This document shows, piece after piece, positions 48,327 to 57,149 of a DNA stretch of 64,000 nucleotides (the stretch's first letter is position 1; each line of letters starts with the position of its first letter). The translations under genes and the position numbers were made by a program. Below the pieces are notes generated by a model. That model saw only the letters and a list, made by a program, of their open reading frames with translations. It was not told the DNA's origin and searched no databases. Origin of the DNA: Gemmatimonadales bacterium (lineage in GTDB: Bacteria > Gemmatimonadota > Gemmatimonadetes > Gemmatimonadales > GWC2-71-9); the NCBI GenBank assembly GCA_036265815.1, contig DATAOI010000092.1, positions 1 to 64,000 of the forward strand, given 5' to 3'.

Positions 48327-49180
48327 GCGATCGCCTCTTCGTGTTTCGCTGGGACGTGGACCACCGGGTCTGCGTGACTGATGGATTGCCTCGGATCCGC
48401 GCGGTGTGCCGCGACTTCGGTGTGTCCAACACCTTCTTCGTCAACATGGGCCGGTCCACCAACCTCAGGGAATGGCTGGGGACGGGGATCACGCGCTCCA
48501 AGGCCAAACTGGCCGACCGCGAGGCGGTGCACCTCATAAAGAAGACAGGATGGCCTCGATTCCTGGTCGAGACCGCCCTGAGCCGTCCGGTCGGCCTCAG
48601 CTTCGTGCCCGTGCTCCACGCCACCCAGGCGGAGGGTCACGAGCTCGGACTGCACGGCGGGATGGACCATGTGATCTGGAGCCGCCGATTCGGCGAGCTG
48701 CCGGACCGTGTGCTCCAGTCCGACGTGGAGGAGTCGTACGAACACTTCCTGCGCCACTTCGGACGCCCGGCCGGCTTCTCCTCGCCCGGCTTCTATTCCG
48801 ATGAGCGGGTGATGCTGCTGCTCGACCGCCTGGGCTTTCTCTATAACGGTGACGGCATCGGGGGCGCGCCGCATCGGGCGGAGGCGGGCGGTCGTCCGTT
48901 GCGCCACTGGACCATCCCGGTGACGCTCTCGGGCCCTCGTACCATCCCCTTCCTGGAGTATCACGGCGCCAAGGGAACGCCGGAAGCCGTGGTGCTGCGC
49001 CAATTGAGCGAGCACCTGGACGCCAACGAGCTGGTCATCCTCTACGGGCACCCCTGCTATGAGGGCGTGCGTGAGGCGATCCTGCGCAAGGTCTTCGCCA
49101 CGGTGATCGAGCGAGGCTTCCGTTTCGTGACCATGCAGGCGCTGGCCAAGCGATTGCAGGTCGCCGTCCCCACCCGATGA
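48323..49180 (+). CDS. Polysaccharide deacetylase-family protein (NodB/ArnD-like)
   Basis: This 285-residue protein has a divergent NodB fold. The first motif is F-R-W-D-V-D-H (two Asp), the metal-binding step is HELGLHGGMDH, and the later motifs are F-S-S-P-G-F-Y-S-D and ILYGHPCYEG. The enzyme should remove an acyl group from a sugar, as ArnD does on lipid-linked sugars. No signal peptide, so a cytoplasmic lipid-linked or nucleotide-linked substrate is likely. GTG start overlaps the glycosyltransferase stop; the end overlaps wecB (ATGA). Confidence 0.8.
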   Translation: MSDRLFVFRWDVDHRVCVTDGLPRIRAVCRDFGVSNTFFVNMGRSTNLREWLGTGITRSKAKLADREAVHLIKKTGWPRFLVETALSRPVGLSFVPVLHATQAEGHELGLHGGMDHVIWSRRFGELPDRVLQSDVEESYEHFLRHFGRPAGFSSPGFYSDERVMLLLDRLGFLYNGDGIGGAPHRAEAGGRPLRHWTIPVTLSGPRTIPFLEYHGAKGTPEAVVLRQLSEHLDANELVILYGHPCYEGVREAILRKVFATVIERGFRFVTMQALAKRLQVAVPTR

Positions 49181-50289
49181 TCCGGGTCTTGAGCGTCTTC
49201 GGCACCAGGCCGGAGGCCATCAAGATGGCGCCGGTGGTGCGCGCGCTCCAGGCGGCCCCCGGCCGGTTCGAGAGCCTGGTCTGCGTGTCGGCCCAGCACC
49301 GCGAGATGTTGGATCAGGTGCTCAGCGTCTTCGGTCTCCAGGCCGATCACGACCTCGATCTGATGACGCGCGGCCAGACGCCGGCCGAGATCACCGCACG
49401 GGTGCTCGAGGGCCTTCCGCGGCTGCTCCGCCGGGTTCGCCCCGACATTCTGCTGGTCCAGGGCGACACCATGACCAGCTTCGCCGGGGCGTTCGCGGCG
49501 TATCTCGAGCGGATCCCTTCCGGGCACGTGGAGGCGGGGCTCCGCACGGGCGACCGCTGGCAGCCGTTTCCCGAAGAGATGAACCGGGTGCTCACCACCC
49601 GTCTCGCGAGCATCCACTTTGCCCCCACGGCCCAGGCCCATGACCAGCTGCTCGCGGAGGGCGTGCCGGCGGATGACGTGCACCTCACGGGCAACACGGT
49701 CATCGACGCGCTGCTGCAGACGGTCCGGCCGGACTACCGCTTTCGGACGCCGGCGCTCGAGGGGCTGGATTCCGGGCGGCGGCTGGTGCTGATCACGACG
49801 CACCGGCGCGAGAGCTTCGGCGCGCCGCTCCGCTCCACCTGTGCGGCCGTCCGGGAGCTGGCCTGCCGCTTTCCCGACCTGCAGTTCGTGCTTCCGGTCC
49901 ATCCCAATCCCGAGGTCAAAGGGACGGTGGAGGAGCTGCTCCGCGAGGTGCCCGGAATGCATCTGATCGATCCGGTAGACTACGTGGAGTTCGTTCACCT
50001 GATGGCGCGGTCCCACCTGATCCTGACCGACAGTGGTGGCGTCCAGGAGGAAGCCCCCACGCTCGGAAAGCCCGTCCTGGTGCTTCGGGAGGTGACCGAG
50101 CGTCCCGAGGGGGTGGCGGCCGGAACGGCCGTGGTGGTGGGCACCGACCAGACGCGCATCGTCGCGGTGGCGAGCGAGCTCCTGACCTCGGCGGCCGCCT
50201 ACGACCGGATGGCCAACGCGGTGAATCCCTACGGGGACGGCCACGCCAGCGAGCGGATTACCCAAGCACTCGCGGACCGGTTCGGATGA
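49177..50289 (+). CDS. wecB: UDP-N-acetylglucosamine 2-epimerase
   Basis: This 370-residue cytosolic enzyme interconverts UDP-GlcNAc and UDP-ManNAc for surface polysaccharide synthesis. Motifs: FGTRPEAIKMAPVVRAL at the N-terminus, V-Q-G-D-T-M-T-S-F, H-V-E-A-G-L-R-T-G and P-F-P-E-E-M-N-R. Further on are T-T-H-R-R-E-S-F-G, P-V-H-P-N-P and LTDSGGVQEEAPTLGKPVLV. All key residues are kept. It overlaps both neighbours by four bases. Confidence 0.95.
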   Translation: MIRVLSVFGTRPEAIKMAPVVRALQAAPGRFESLVCVSAQHREMLDQVLSVFGLQADHDLDLMTRGQTPAEITARVLEGLPRLLRRVRPDILLVQGDTMTSFAGAFAAYLERIPSGHVEAGLRTGDRWQPFPEEMNRVLTTRLASIHFAPTAQAHDQLLAEGVPADDVHLTGNTVIDALLQTVRPDYRFRTPALEGLDSGRRLVLITTHRRESFGAPLRSTCAAVRELACRFPDLQFVLPVHPNPEVKGTVEELLREVPGMHLIDPVDYVEFVHLMARSHLILTDSGGVQEEAPTLGKPVLVLREVTERPEGVAAGTAVVVGTDQTRIVAVASELLTSAAAYDRMANAVNPYGDGHASERITQALADRFG

Positions 50290-51284
50290 GGTTGTTGGTC
50301 ACCGGGGGCACCGGATTCATCGGGTCCCATCTGGCGGAGGAAGGGCGGCGACGCGGGGCTGAGGTGGCGGTGCTCGGTCTGACCGACCGCCCGGAAGAGC
50401 GCGCCAACGCCGACCGCCTTGCGAAGCAGGGCGTCGAGGTGATCCCGGGAAGCATCACCGACGCCGAGCTCTGCGGCCGTGCGGTCCGCGGGGCCACCCA
50501 CATCTTCCATCTCGCCGTCGCGATGCGGGAAGGCGGCAAGACGGACGAGTTCTTCGAGGCGGTGAATCTCGAGGGAACCCGCCGGCTGCTGGGGGCCGCG
50601 GCGGAAGGGCGGGTAGAGCGGTTCGTGTACTGCAGCACGATCGGGATCTACGGGCATCGGGTGCCGGGCGTCACTCGGGAAGACTCGCCGCTCGCCCCGG
50701 GCAACGTGTACGAGCGGACCAAGGTGGCCGCCGAGCGGATGGTGCGCGAGCTGGCGCCGCCACGCGGTCTGCCGTTCGTGATCCTTCGGCCCGCCGATGT
50801 CTACGGCCCGCGGGACCACCGGCTGCTCAAGCTCTTCGGGGGTGTGAGCCGGGGCAGGTTCCCGCTCTTCGGCTCGGGCGACGGACGCCGTCACATGATC
50901 TACGTGGACGATGTCGTGTCGGCTTTCTTCCTGGCGTGCGAGCGGCCTGAGGCGCTGGGCGAGGCGCTCATTCTGGCCGGGCCGCACCCCTGCACCCTGC
51001 GGGAGCTGATCGAGCTGGTGCGCCGGGAGACCGGCGTTGCGCGGTTCGGCATCCGGCTGCCCCTCGCCCCGATGCTGGCATTGTCGGCCGCGGTCGAGGA
51101 TGCCTGCCGGCTGCTTCACCTGGATCCCCCGATCTACCGGCGGCGCATGGATTTCTTCCGCTCCGACTCGGAGTTCGACACCTCGCGCGCGCGACGAGTG
51201 CTTGGCTGGGCGCCGAAGGTGGAGCTGCCGGACGGGGTGCGGAGAACCTTGGAGGACTACAGGCGATCGGGGGCGTTGGGGTAG
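50286..51284 (+). CDS. NAD-dependent sugar epimerase/dehydratase
   Basis: The 332-residue extended SDR has the Rossmann motif TGGTGFIGSHLAEE, catalytic Y and K in N-V-Y-E-R-T-K-V-A-A-E, the preceding S-T-I-G-I-Y-G, and substrate loops L-R-P-A-D-V-Y-G-P-R-D and H-M-I-Y-V-D-D-V-V. It should act on a nucleotide sugar; whether as 4-epimerase, 4,6-dehydratase or reductase is not clear. ATGA overlap with wecB. A 75-base gap separates it from the methyltransferase. Confidence 0.88.
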   Translation: MRLLVTGGTGFIGSHLAEEGRRRGAEVAVLGLTDRPEERANADRLAKQGVEVIPGSITDAELCGRAVRGATHIFHLAVAMREGGKTDEFFEAVNLEGTRRLLGAAAEGRVERFVYCSTIGIYGHRVPGVTREDSPLAPGNVYERTKVAAERMVRELAPPRGLPFVILRPADVYGPRDHRLLKLFGGVSRGRFPLFGSGDGRRHMIYVDDVVSAFFLACERPEALGEALILAGPHPCTLRELIELVRRETGVARFGIRLPLAPMLALSAAVEDACRLLHLDPPIYRRRMDFFRSDSEFDTSRARRVLGWAPKVELPDGVRRTLEDYRRSGALG

Positions 51285-51359
51285 GAGCGCGGTTCGGGAG
51301 GCGGGGCGGGGTCCGCCATGGTGGCATGCTATCATTCGAGATCAACCAAGAGGTCGCGC

Positions 51360-52166
51360 GTGGCTGAGCCTTGGCAGTTGCAACTGTACCGCCGGTCCCT
51401 CAAGAAGAAGCTCACGGTCGAGGCCCTGCTGCGGCACCTGCCGCCGGTGCAGGGGCGGCTCTGCCTGGAGCTCGGCTGCGGGACGGGGCTCACCTCGCAT
51501 TTCCTCCGGGAGCGCGGCGGCACCTGGGTCAGCTGCGACTTCGAGCGGGACCATGCCCGCTCCGCCCGCCAGTTGGTGGGAGACCGCGTGCTCCAGATCA
51601 CCGAGCGCGAGCTCCCCTTTCGGAGCGGGGCGTTCGATCTGGTCGCGGCGATCAACTTCCTGGAGCACATCGAGGATGACGAGACCTTCTTCGCCGAGAT
51701 GGTACGGGTGCTGAAGCCGGGCGGGGATTTCCTCTTCATGGCACCCAAGGGAGAGACCGGCCGCCCCGGATTCGCCCTCAAGCGCATGCTGGGCTTCACC
51801 GCCGATCGGGAGGGATTCGGGCATGCGCGGGACGGCTATCCGCCCGCGGCGGCCGGGGCCCTGATGCAGCGCCACGGGCTCGTGGTCCAGGGCCAGGACG
51901 ACTACTGCCGCCTCTTTACCGAGTCGCTGGAGGACCTGCTCAACTACGCCTACCACCGGAAATCGGCCAAAGGCAAGCAGAGCGAGGAGCAGGATTTCCA
52001 CGGCGACACCGCGCCGATGTCGGCGGAGGCGCTGAATCGGGTGGGCACGGCCTATAAAGTTTATTCGGCGGTGTACCCGGCCCTCCGTGCGTGGACCCTG
52101 CTGGACAACCTGATCCCCTTCTCCCCGGGCTACATGATGGTAGCCTGGGGCAAGCGGGCCGCCTGA
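51360..52166 (+). CDS. Class I SAM-dependent methyltransferase
   Basis: The 268-residue enzyme has motif I CLELGCGTGLTSHF, motif II acidic W-V-S-C-D-F-E-R, and F-D-L-V-A-A-I-N-F-L-E-H-I-E-D-D in the post-I region, then V-L-K-P-G-G. The C-terminal third is specific. Likely it methylates a glycan or lipid carrier in this cluster. The GTG at 51360 is chosen since AAGAGG lies seven bases before it; an ATG at 51318 is weaker. The end is one base before asnB. Confidence 0.83.
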   Translation: MAEPWQLQLYRRSLKKKLTVEALLRHLPPVQGRLCLELGCGTGLTSHFLRERGGTWVSCDFERDHARSARQLVGDRVLQITERELPFRSGAFDLVAAINFLEHIEDDETFFAEMVRVLKPGGDFLFMAPKGETGRPGFALKRMLGFTADREGFGHARDGYPPAAAGALMQRHGLVVQGQDDYCRLFTESLEDLLNYAYHRKSAKGKQSEEQDFHGDTAPMSAEALNRVGTAYKVYSAVYPALRAWTLLDNLIPFSPGYMMVAWGKRAA

Positions 52167-52167
52167 T

Positions 52168-54126
52168 ATGTGCGGCATCGCCGGCAAACTCGGCCCGGAC
52201 CCCATCGTCGAGGCGGAGATCATCCGGATGTGCGACGCGATCGCACATCGGGGGCCCGACGACTGGGGCGCTTTCGTCGAGGGCGGCGTGGGGCTGGGGA
52301 TGCGCCGGCTCAGCATCATCGATATCGCCGGCGGGCACCAGCCGCTGACCAACGAGGATGGCAGCGTGGTGGTGGTCTTCAACGGAGAGATCTACAACCA
52401 CGAGAGCCTGCACCAGGAGCTCGCGGCACGGGGTCACCAGTTCCGCAGCCGAGCCGACACCGAAGTGCTGGTGCATCTCTACGAGGAGGAAGGCGAGCGC
52501 ATGCTGCAGCGGCTTCGCGGCATGTTCGCCTTCGCGATCTGGGACCGCCGCCGGCGCCGACTGCTGCTCGCCCGGGACCACTTCGGCCAGAAACCGCTGT
52601 TCTACACCGAAGACGGCGGACGGATCACCTTCGCCTCGGAGATCAAGGCGCTCCTGGCCGATGATCCCGGGCTCGCGGCGCTGGACCCGTTCGCGCTGGA
52701 CCAGTATCTCACGCTGCGCTTCGTGCAGCCGCCGGACACGTTCTTTCAGCGCGTCCGGTCGCTCCCGCCGGCGCATTTCCTGGTCTGGGAGAACGGCGTC
52801 TCACGCATCGAGCGCTACTGGGACCTGCCGTACGGCTCCAAGTGGACCTATTCCGAGGCGGAGATCCTCGAGCGGATCGACGGACTGCTGGCGGAGACGG
52901 TGCGGCTCCACCTCACCAGCGACGTGCCGGTCGGGGCCTTCCTCAGCGGCGGGCTGGACTCGACGCTGATCGCCTCGTACGCGGCCAAGGTCCTGGGGCC
53001 CGAGCTCCGCACCTTCTCGATGGGCATCCCCTACCGGGACCTGAACGAGCTCCCGGCCGCCGCGGCCGTGGCGGCGCGTTACGAGACGAGGCATTTCGCC
53101 CAGGAAGTCACCCCCAGCGTCGTGGACGATCTCCCACGCCTCATCTCCGCCCTCGACGAGCCGGCCGATCCGCTGTCGATCTGCCTGCTGCATCTGGCAC
53201 AGATGACCGCGCGGGAGGTGAAAGTTGTCCTGGGCGGTGATGGCGGCGACGAGCTCTTCGGCGGATACGACCGGTACGCGGCCGGCCGCTGGCTGGACGC
53301 CTACGGCGCCGTGCCCGAGGTGGTGCGGGATCTGGTGGCCGATCAAGTCCTCCGCCGGCTGCCCGACCAGTTCACCTTCAAGAGCCTGACCCACAAGCTG
53401 CGCTGGGTGGACCAGATGGCGAGGAAGACCGGAGGCGACCGGTACTCCGAGAGCCTGCAGTTCTTCTGGTTCAACCAGGCGCACCGGGCCGAGCTGTACA
53501 CGCCCGAGTACCGGGCGACCTTGGGGAGCCGGCGCCCGGACGCCTGCCTGCTGGACCTGTACGCCACGACGCAGGCCGACGCGCCGCTGGACCGCATGCT
53601 GTACGTGGACACCATGTCGCGGCTGCCGGGCCAGTCGCTCATGATCCTCGACCGCGCGACGATGGCGTACAGCCTGGAGTCCCGGTCGCCGTTCCTCGAT
53701 CCCCGGATGACGGAGTTCATGGCCCGGGTCCCGACCGAGCTCAAGGTCCGGGGCAACCGGCTTCGTTATCTGGAGCGACGACTGGCGGAACGCTATCTGC
53801 CGGCCGCGGTGCTGCGGCGGAAGAAGCAGGGATTCGCGTCGCCGCTCATGTACATCATGGAGGAAGAGGTGCGCACCCTCGCCCCGCGGCTCCTCTTCCG
53901 GAGCGAGCTGGTGCGGGACGGCTATCTCCAGGCGTCGCGCGTCCAGCAGCTGGTGGATGAGCACCTGAATCGCCGGCGGGATCACGGCAACCGGATCTGG
54001 CTGCTGCTGAGCGCCGAGGTGTGGTACCGCCGGTACATCGGCGGCCGGTCCGCGGCGGATCTCGAGGCGGAGCTGTCCGACCGCCGCCCGGAGCCCGGAG
54101 GCGCGCTGGCCAGGAGCGCGGGATGA
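52168..54126 (+). CDS. asnB: Asparagine synthase (glutamine-hydrolysing)
   Basis: This 652-residue two-domain enzyme has the glutaminase Cys2 (M-C-G-I-A-G), H-R-G-P-D-D-W and F-N-G-E-I-Y-N-H in the N-terminal Ntn domain, and the ATP-pyrophosphatase loop FLSGGLDSTLIAS in the synthase domain. GGDGGDELFGGYDRY and the lysine in K-K-Q-G-F follow. In polysaccharide or exosortase clusters such paralogues probably amidate a sugar acid or a peptide rather than make asparagine. Its stop overlaps the next gene (ATGA). Confidence 0.93.
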   Translation: MCGIAGKLGPDPIVEAEIIRMCDAIAHRGPDDWGAFVEGGVGLGMRRLSIIDIAGGHQPLTNEDGSVVVVFNGEIYNHESLHQELAARGHQFRSRADTEVLVHLYEEEGERMLQRLRGMFAFAIWDRRRRRLLLARDHFGQKPLFYTEDGGRITFASEIKALLADDPGLAALDPFALDQYLTLRFVQPPDTFFQRVRSLPPAHFLVWENGVSRIERYWDLPYGSKWTYSEAEILERIDGLLAETVRLHLTSDVPVGAFLSGGLDSTLIASYAAKVLGPELRTFSMGIPYRDLNELPAAAAVAARYETRHFAQEVTPSVVDDLPRLISALDEPADPLSICLLHLAQMTAREVKVVLGGDGGDELFGGYDRYAAGRWLDAYGAVPEVVRDLVADQVLRRLPDQFTFKSLTHKLRWVDQMARKTGGDRYSESLQFFWFNQAHRAELYTPEYRATLGSRRPDACLLDLYATTQADAPLDRMLYVDTMSRLPGQSLMILDRATMAYSLESRSPFLDPRMTEFMARVPTELKVRGNRLRYLERRLAERYLPAAVLRRKKQGFASPLMYIMEEEVRTLAPRLLFRSELVRDGYLQASRVQQLVDEHLNRRRDHGNRIWLLLSAEVWYRRYIGGRSAADLEAELSDRRPEPGGALARSAG

Positions 54127-54806
54127 GCTCCCGGCTCGCGCCGGTTCGCCCGACCGCTGCGTCCGGTCCGGACACGGCTGCGACGCTGCTGCTGTCGTCC
54201 TACCCCTGGGAGGCGGATCGCGCCGAGCTGCCGCTCGGCACGGCCGTCCAGCGGTTCCGCGACGTGAACGGGTACGTGGGGCTGCCGATTCCCGCCAAGC
54301 CGGCGTTTCTCAAGGTCTTTCGGCGGCTGATCAACGGGTCCCGGCCGCCGGAGCAGATCTACCTGGTCCACGACGCCTCGCACGTGCTCACCGGCACCAC
54401 CTTCACCCATGACGAGCCGCCGCTGGTGCTGCTCGCCGGGGAAGCGGTGGAGCAGGGCCTCTACTTCGCTTCTCGCGGCGTGCCCCGGTGGGTGGGCTGG
54501 GTCCTGTTCTACGGGGGCGCGTTCCTCGAATGCGCGCGGAGAATCGCGTCTTTCCGGCAGGTCTTTCGCGGGATCCGGCTGGGCCTCTTCAACCGCGCCT
54601 ATCGCTATGCTGAGCGCACCCGCCTCACCGATCTCTTCACCATGCCGGTCGACCAGCTCTGGGAGTTGCCGGTTGAAGAGGCGCGCCGGCGGCTCGGCAT
54701 GCCCATCGAGGGGGCCGCGGCGGAGCTCTACCGGGAGATTCCCATTCCGTCGGCGATGGCTGAGGCGCTCAGGCGGGAGTGGCGAGCCCTCGGGACGGAG
54801 AAATAG
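54123..54806 (+). CDS. Coq4-like protein of unknown function
   Basis: The 227-residue protein carries IYLVHDASHVLTG at 79-91, which has the metal motif H-D-x-x-H (H83, D84, H87) followed by L-T-G, as in Coq4 proteins. An acid for a fourth ligand (E98 or E106) follows. The Coq4 family takes part in ubiquinone synthesis, binding the isoprenoid intermediate, but here the gene ends a glycan operon. An isoprenoid-linked substrate such as undecaprenyl-glycan is an attractive inference. ATGA overlap with asnB. Confidence 0.6.
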   Translation: MSSRLAPVRPTAASGPDTAATLLLSSYPWEADRAELPLGTAVQRFRDVNGYVGLPIPAKPAFLKVFRRLINGSRPPEQIYLVHDASHVLTGTTFTHDEPPLVLLAGEAVEQGLYFASRGVPRWVGWVLFYGGAFLECARRIASFRQVFRGIRLGLFNRAYRYAERTRLTDLFTMPVDQLWELPVEEARRRLGMPIEGAAAELYREIPIPSAMAEALRREWRALGTEK

Positions 54807-55000
54807 AGAACCTCAGGGAGGCAGGTCGCCGAGCCGGTCATCCTGTCCTCCCCAGGACGGCTCACCCGGCGCTGGTACAGCCCGCGCTCCAGAACGAACT
54901 CCCTCAAGGTACACGCCGGCACCCACGCGCCTGGCGTCAGGTCGGGGTAGAGCGCGGCGAACCTCGGCCGAAGCCGGCCCTCTCGAAACGGCAGCGACAT
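54728..55000 (-). CDS. Small hypothetical protein, YP-x5-W-x-P-A family
   Basis: The 90-residue frame starts L-P-F-R-E-G-R-L-R-P and continues Y-P-D-L-T-P-G-A-W-V-P-A, which aligns with the plus-strand gene at 57150 (REARLRPEGADRYPGVPVGE then W-V-P-A). GAGGGAT lies just upstream of the ATG. The last 79 bases overlap the 3' end of the Coq4-like gene on the other strand, so the true end may be shorter. Function unknown. Confidence 0.5.
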   Translation of the reverse strand: MSLPFREGRLRPRFAALYPDLTPGAWVPACTLREFVLERGLYQRRVSRPGEDRMTGSATCLPEVLYFSVPRARHSRLSASAIADGMGISR

Positions 55001-55018
55001 ATCCCTCGATCAAGCTCG

Positions 55019-56485
55019 CTATCTAGCGAGCGTGTAGTTCTGGTACTCCGGCTCTCCTGTCACTTCGCGCACCAGGTACGGCTTGAGCCAGTCGGGCGGC
55101 GTCACCACCGTGCTCTCGGAAGGGAGCTCGATCTCCGCCAGCACCAGATCCCGGTCGCAGAACTCGTCGATCTCCCAGGCCACGCCGCCCTGCTCCACCC
55201 GCCGCCGTTTCTTCATCAGCCGATGCCCGACCGTGAACGGCCACAACCCGTCGAACAGCTCGCGCGACGTCTCCTCCTCGATCTCGATGCGCCGCACGCC
55301 AGTTCCCGCCTTCACGGTGCGATACCAGCGCTCGCCATCGGCCGAGGTGACGTGGCGCAGGCGTTCGGTGAGCCGGTCGCCCGGCAGGTAGCCCTGCGCC
55401 ATCTCGTCGGAGGGCAGATCCAGCGCTGTGGCGGGGAGCCCGCTGAGCAGGTACTTCCGCTCGATCTCGGTGTGCTCGTCTCCCGTGCTCGCCAACCGAT
55501 GGGCGAATGCCGTCAATCGCTCGAAGAAGCCGTCCGCGCCGTCGGCCAGCCAGCCCGACTCCTGCAGCCGTGCGAAGGCCTGGTCGCTGCGGTCGCGCAG
55601 ACGGGTGGTGATCTCCAGCATTCCCGATCGGGGATCGCGGCGGCGCAGCCGCCGGAGCGCCTGCGGCGTCGACGCGCCCGCGAGCACCGCCTCGGAAAGC
55701 CGGCGAGCGTCCTCCGCGGCGGCGTCCCCGATGGCGCTGCCGATCTCCTGAGAGAAGACGTGCGCGTCGTGTAGCTCGCCCAGGGTGTCCTGCAGCGCCT
55801 TGAGCCGAGCCAGCAGCTCCTCGCCATCGGCGAACAGGCCCACTACCGGCTCCAGCAGATAGCGCAACCGCTTGGCCTGAATCCGTGCCTGATGGGCCTC
55901 CGTCTGATCGGCGAGCGACTTCACCTGCCCGAGCCGGCGCTTCACCTCCTCGGCGTGCTCCAGCAGGAGTCCGGTGGTCACGGCGGCGTAGGTCGGCTCC
56001 CGATCGAGTCCGCCGATACCGACCGTGACGGTATACTTGGTCAGCCGTTGCTCCAGGCGCTGCCTGATCGCGGGAAAACGGCGCGCGACCTGGTCGGACA
56101 ACCCGGCGTCGGCCGCACGCTTGGCGGTGCGGAGCCGGCGCATGAGCCAGGCGAGGCCGACGCGTTGCATATAGCGGAGGGTGGGTTTCTGCTGCGCCAG
56201 CCAGGCGAGGTGCACCTGGAGATCCCGGCTGGCACCGGAGGCCTGCGCCAGCCGCTTGAGCCGGCGACGCAATTTCCGGCCGACGCTGTCCTCGACGCAG
56301 GGGCGGTAGGCCCGCAGCACGCTCCGCACCCGGCGGAGGCCGACCCGGAAATCATGCAGCGCCTCGGTATCACCTGGCTGGTTGAGCCGATCGCGTGCTT
56401 GCCCCGCTTCGGCCAGCAGCCCGAGGGCCAACTGGCGGGCCACCTCCGAGGCGGGGTGCTGCAGCGCGCTCGCCGGCAGATTCAT
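55019..56485 (-). CDS. CHAD-CYTH two-domain protein
   Basis: The 488-residue protein has an N-terminal CHAD domain (about 10-330). It carries the conserved His/Arg helices L-H-D-F-R-V-G-L-R-R-V-R-S, I-Q-A-K-R-L-R-Y and L-G-E-L-H-D-A-H-V expected to bind polyphosphate. The C-terminal CYTH domain (about 340-488) has the E-x-E-R-K signature (T-E-I-E-R-K-Y-L-L) and metal-binding acids (I-E-I-E-E-E, E-I-D-E-F, A-E-I-E-L). CYTH enzymes are triphosphatases. The usual order in such fusions is CYTH then CHAD; here it is reversed. Its ATG overlaps the sixA stop (ATGA). Confidence 0.9.
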   Translation of the reverse strand: MNLPASALQHPASEVARQLALGLLAEAGQARDRLNQPGDTEALHDFRVGLRRVRSVLRAYRPCVEDSVGRKLRRRLKRLAQASGASRDLQVHLAWLAQQKPTLRYMQRVGLAWLMRRLRTAKRAADAGLSDQVARRFPAIRQRLEQRLTKYTVTVGIGGLDREPTYAAVTTGLLLEHAEEVKRRLGQVKSLADQTEAHQARIQAKRLRYLLEPVVGLFADGEELLARLKALQDTLGELHDAHVFSQEIGSAIGDAAAEDARRLSEAVLAGASTPQALRRLRRRDPRSGMLEITTRLRDRSDQAFARLQESGWLADGADGFFERLTAFAHRLASTGDEHTEIERKYLLSGLPATALDLPSDEMAQGYLPGDRLTERLRHVTSADGERWYRTVKAGTGVRRIEIEEETSRELFDGLWPFTVGHRLMKKRRRVEQGGVAWEIDEFCDRDLVLAEIELPSESTVVTPPDWLKPYLVREVTGEPEYQNYTLAR

Positions 56486-56997
56486 GGGCTACCTCCCAGC
56501 GCGCGGAGGTGCGCAGGTGAGAGGGACCAGATCAGCTTGGCTCGCCCGGGGCGCACCGTCCCTTCGAACAGCAGGAGGCACGCGCCGCCCTTTTTGAGGA
56601 GCACGAACTGGCCGCGCCGCCCGCTCAGCAGCACGCTGATGAGCGAAACCAGATGCATCTCGTGTCCCACCGCGGCCACGACCTCCTCGCGCCGATGACG
56701 CTGCAGCCAGTGAACGAACTCGAGCGGGTCGGGGGCATGGTCGAGGGCGGGGACGCTGATCAGCGGCGGATCGTCATAGGCCTCGGTAAGGATCTCTGCC
56801 GTCTGGACCGTGCGCGTGAGCGGGCTGGTGCCCACGACATCGACTGATGGAAGGATACGGCAGAGGCCCCTGGCTCCCAGGCGCATCTGGGTGCGCCCGT
56901 ATCGGGTGAGCGGTCTCAGCGCATCCTTCTTCCCGGTCCGGGCGAAGGTCTTCCGGTCTTCCGCGATGGCATGTCGCACGATGAGCAGGCGCATCAT
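56482..56997 (-). CDS. sixA: Phosphohistidine phosphatase SixA-type
   Basis: The 171-residue histidine-phosphatase-fold protein starts L-L-I-V-R-H-A (catalytic His), with L-T-R-Y-G-R-T-Q-M, T-S-P-L-T-R-T-V-Q-T-A and V-G-H-E-M-H-L. SixA removes phosphate from Hpt histidines in phosphorelays and from PtsO. The gene is coupled to the CHAD-CYTH gene, a frequent neighbour. Two ATG codons in a row; 56997 is chosen. The longer frame to 57432 has no domain. Confidence 0.87.
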   Translation of the reverse strand: MMRLLIVRHAIAEDRKTFARTGKKDALRPLTRYGRTQMRLGARGLCRILPSVDVVGTSPLTRTVQTAEILTEAYDDPPLISVPALDHAPDPLEFVHWLQRHRREEVVAAVGHEMHLVSLISVLLSGRRGQFVLLKKGGACLLLFEGTVRPGRAKLIWSLSPAHLRALGGSP

Positions 56998-57149
56998 GGC
57001 TGTCTCGAGTCCTCGATCTGGTCGTCTGGTCCCACCGGTAAAATACTTGAGGATCGCTCGGGCGGAGCCGGAGATTGTGACAGGCGCGGCTCTTGACGCC
57101 TGGCACTGAGGCCCCCTTCTTCTCGAAAGACTTCTCCCTGGAGCTGGCA

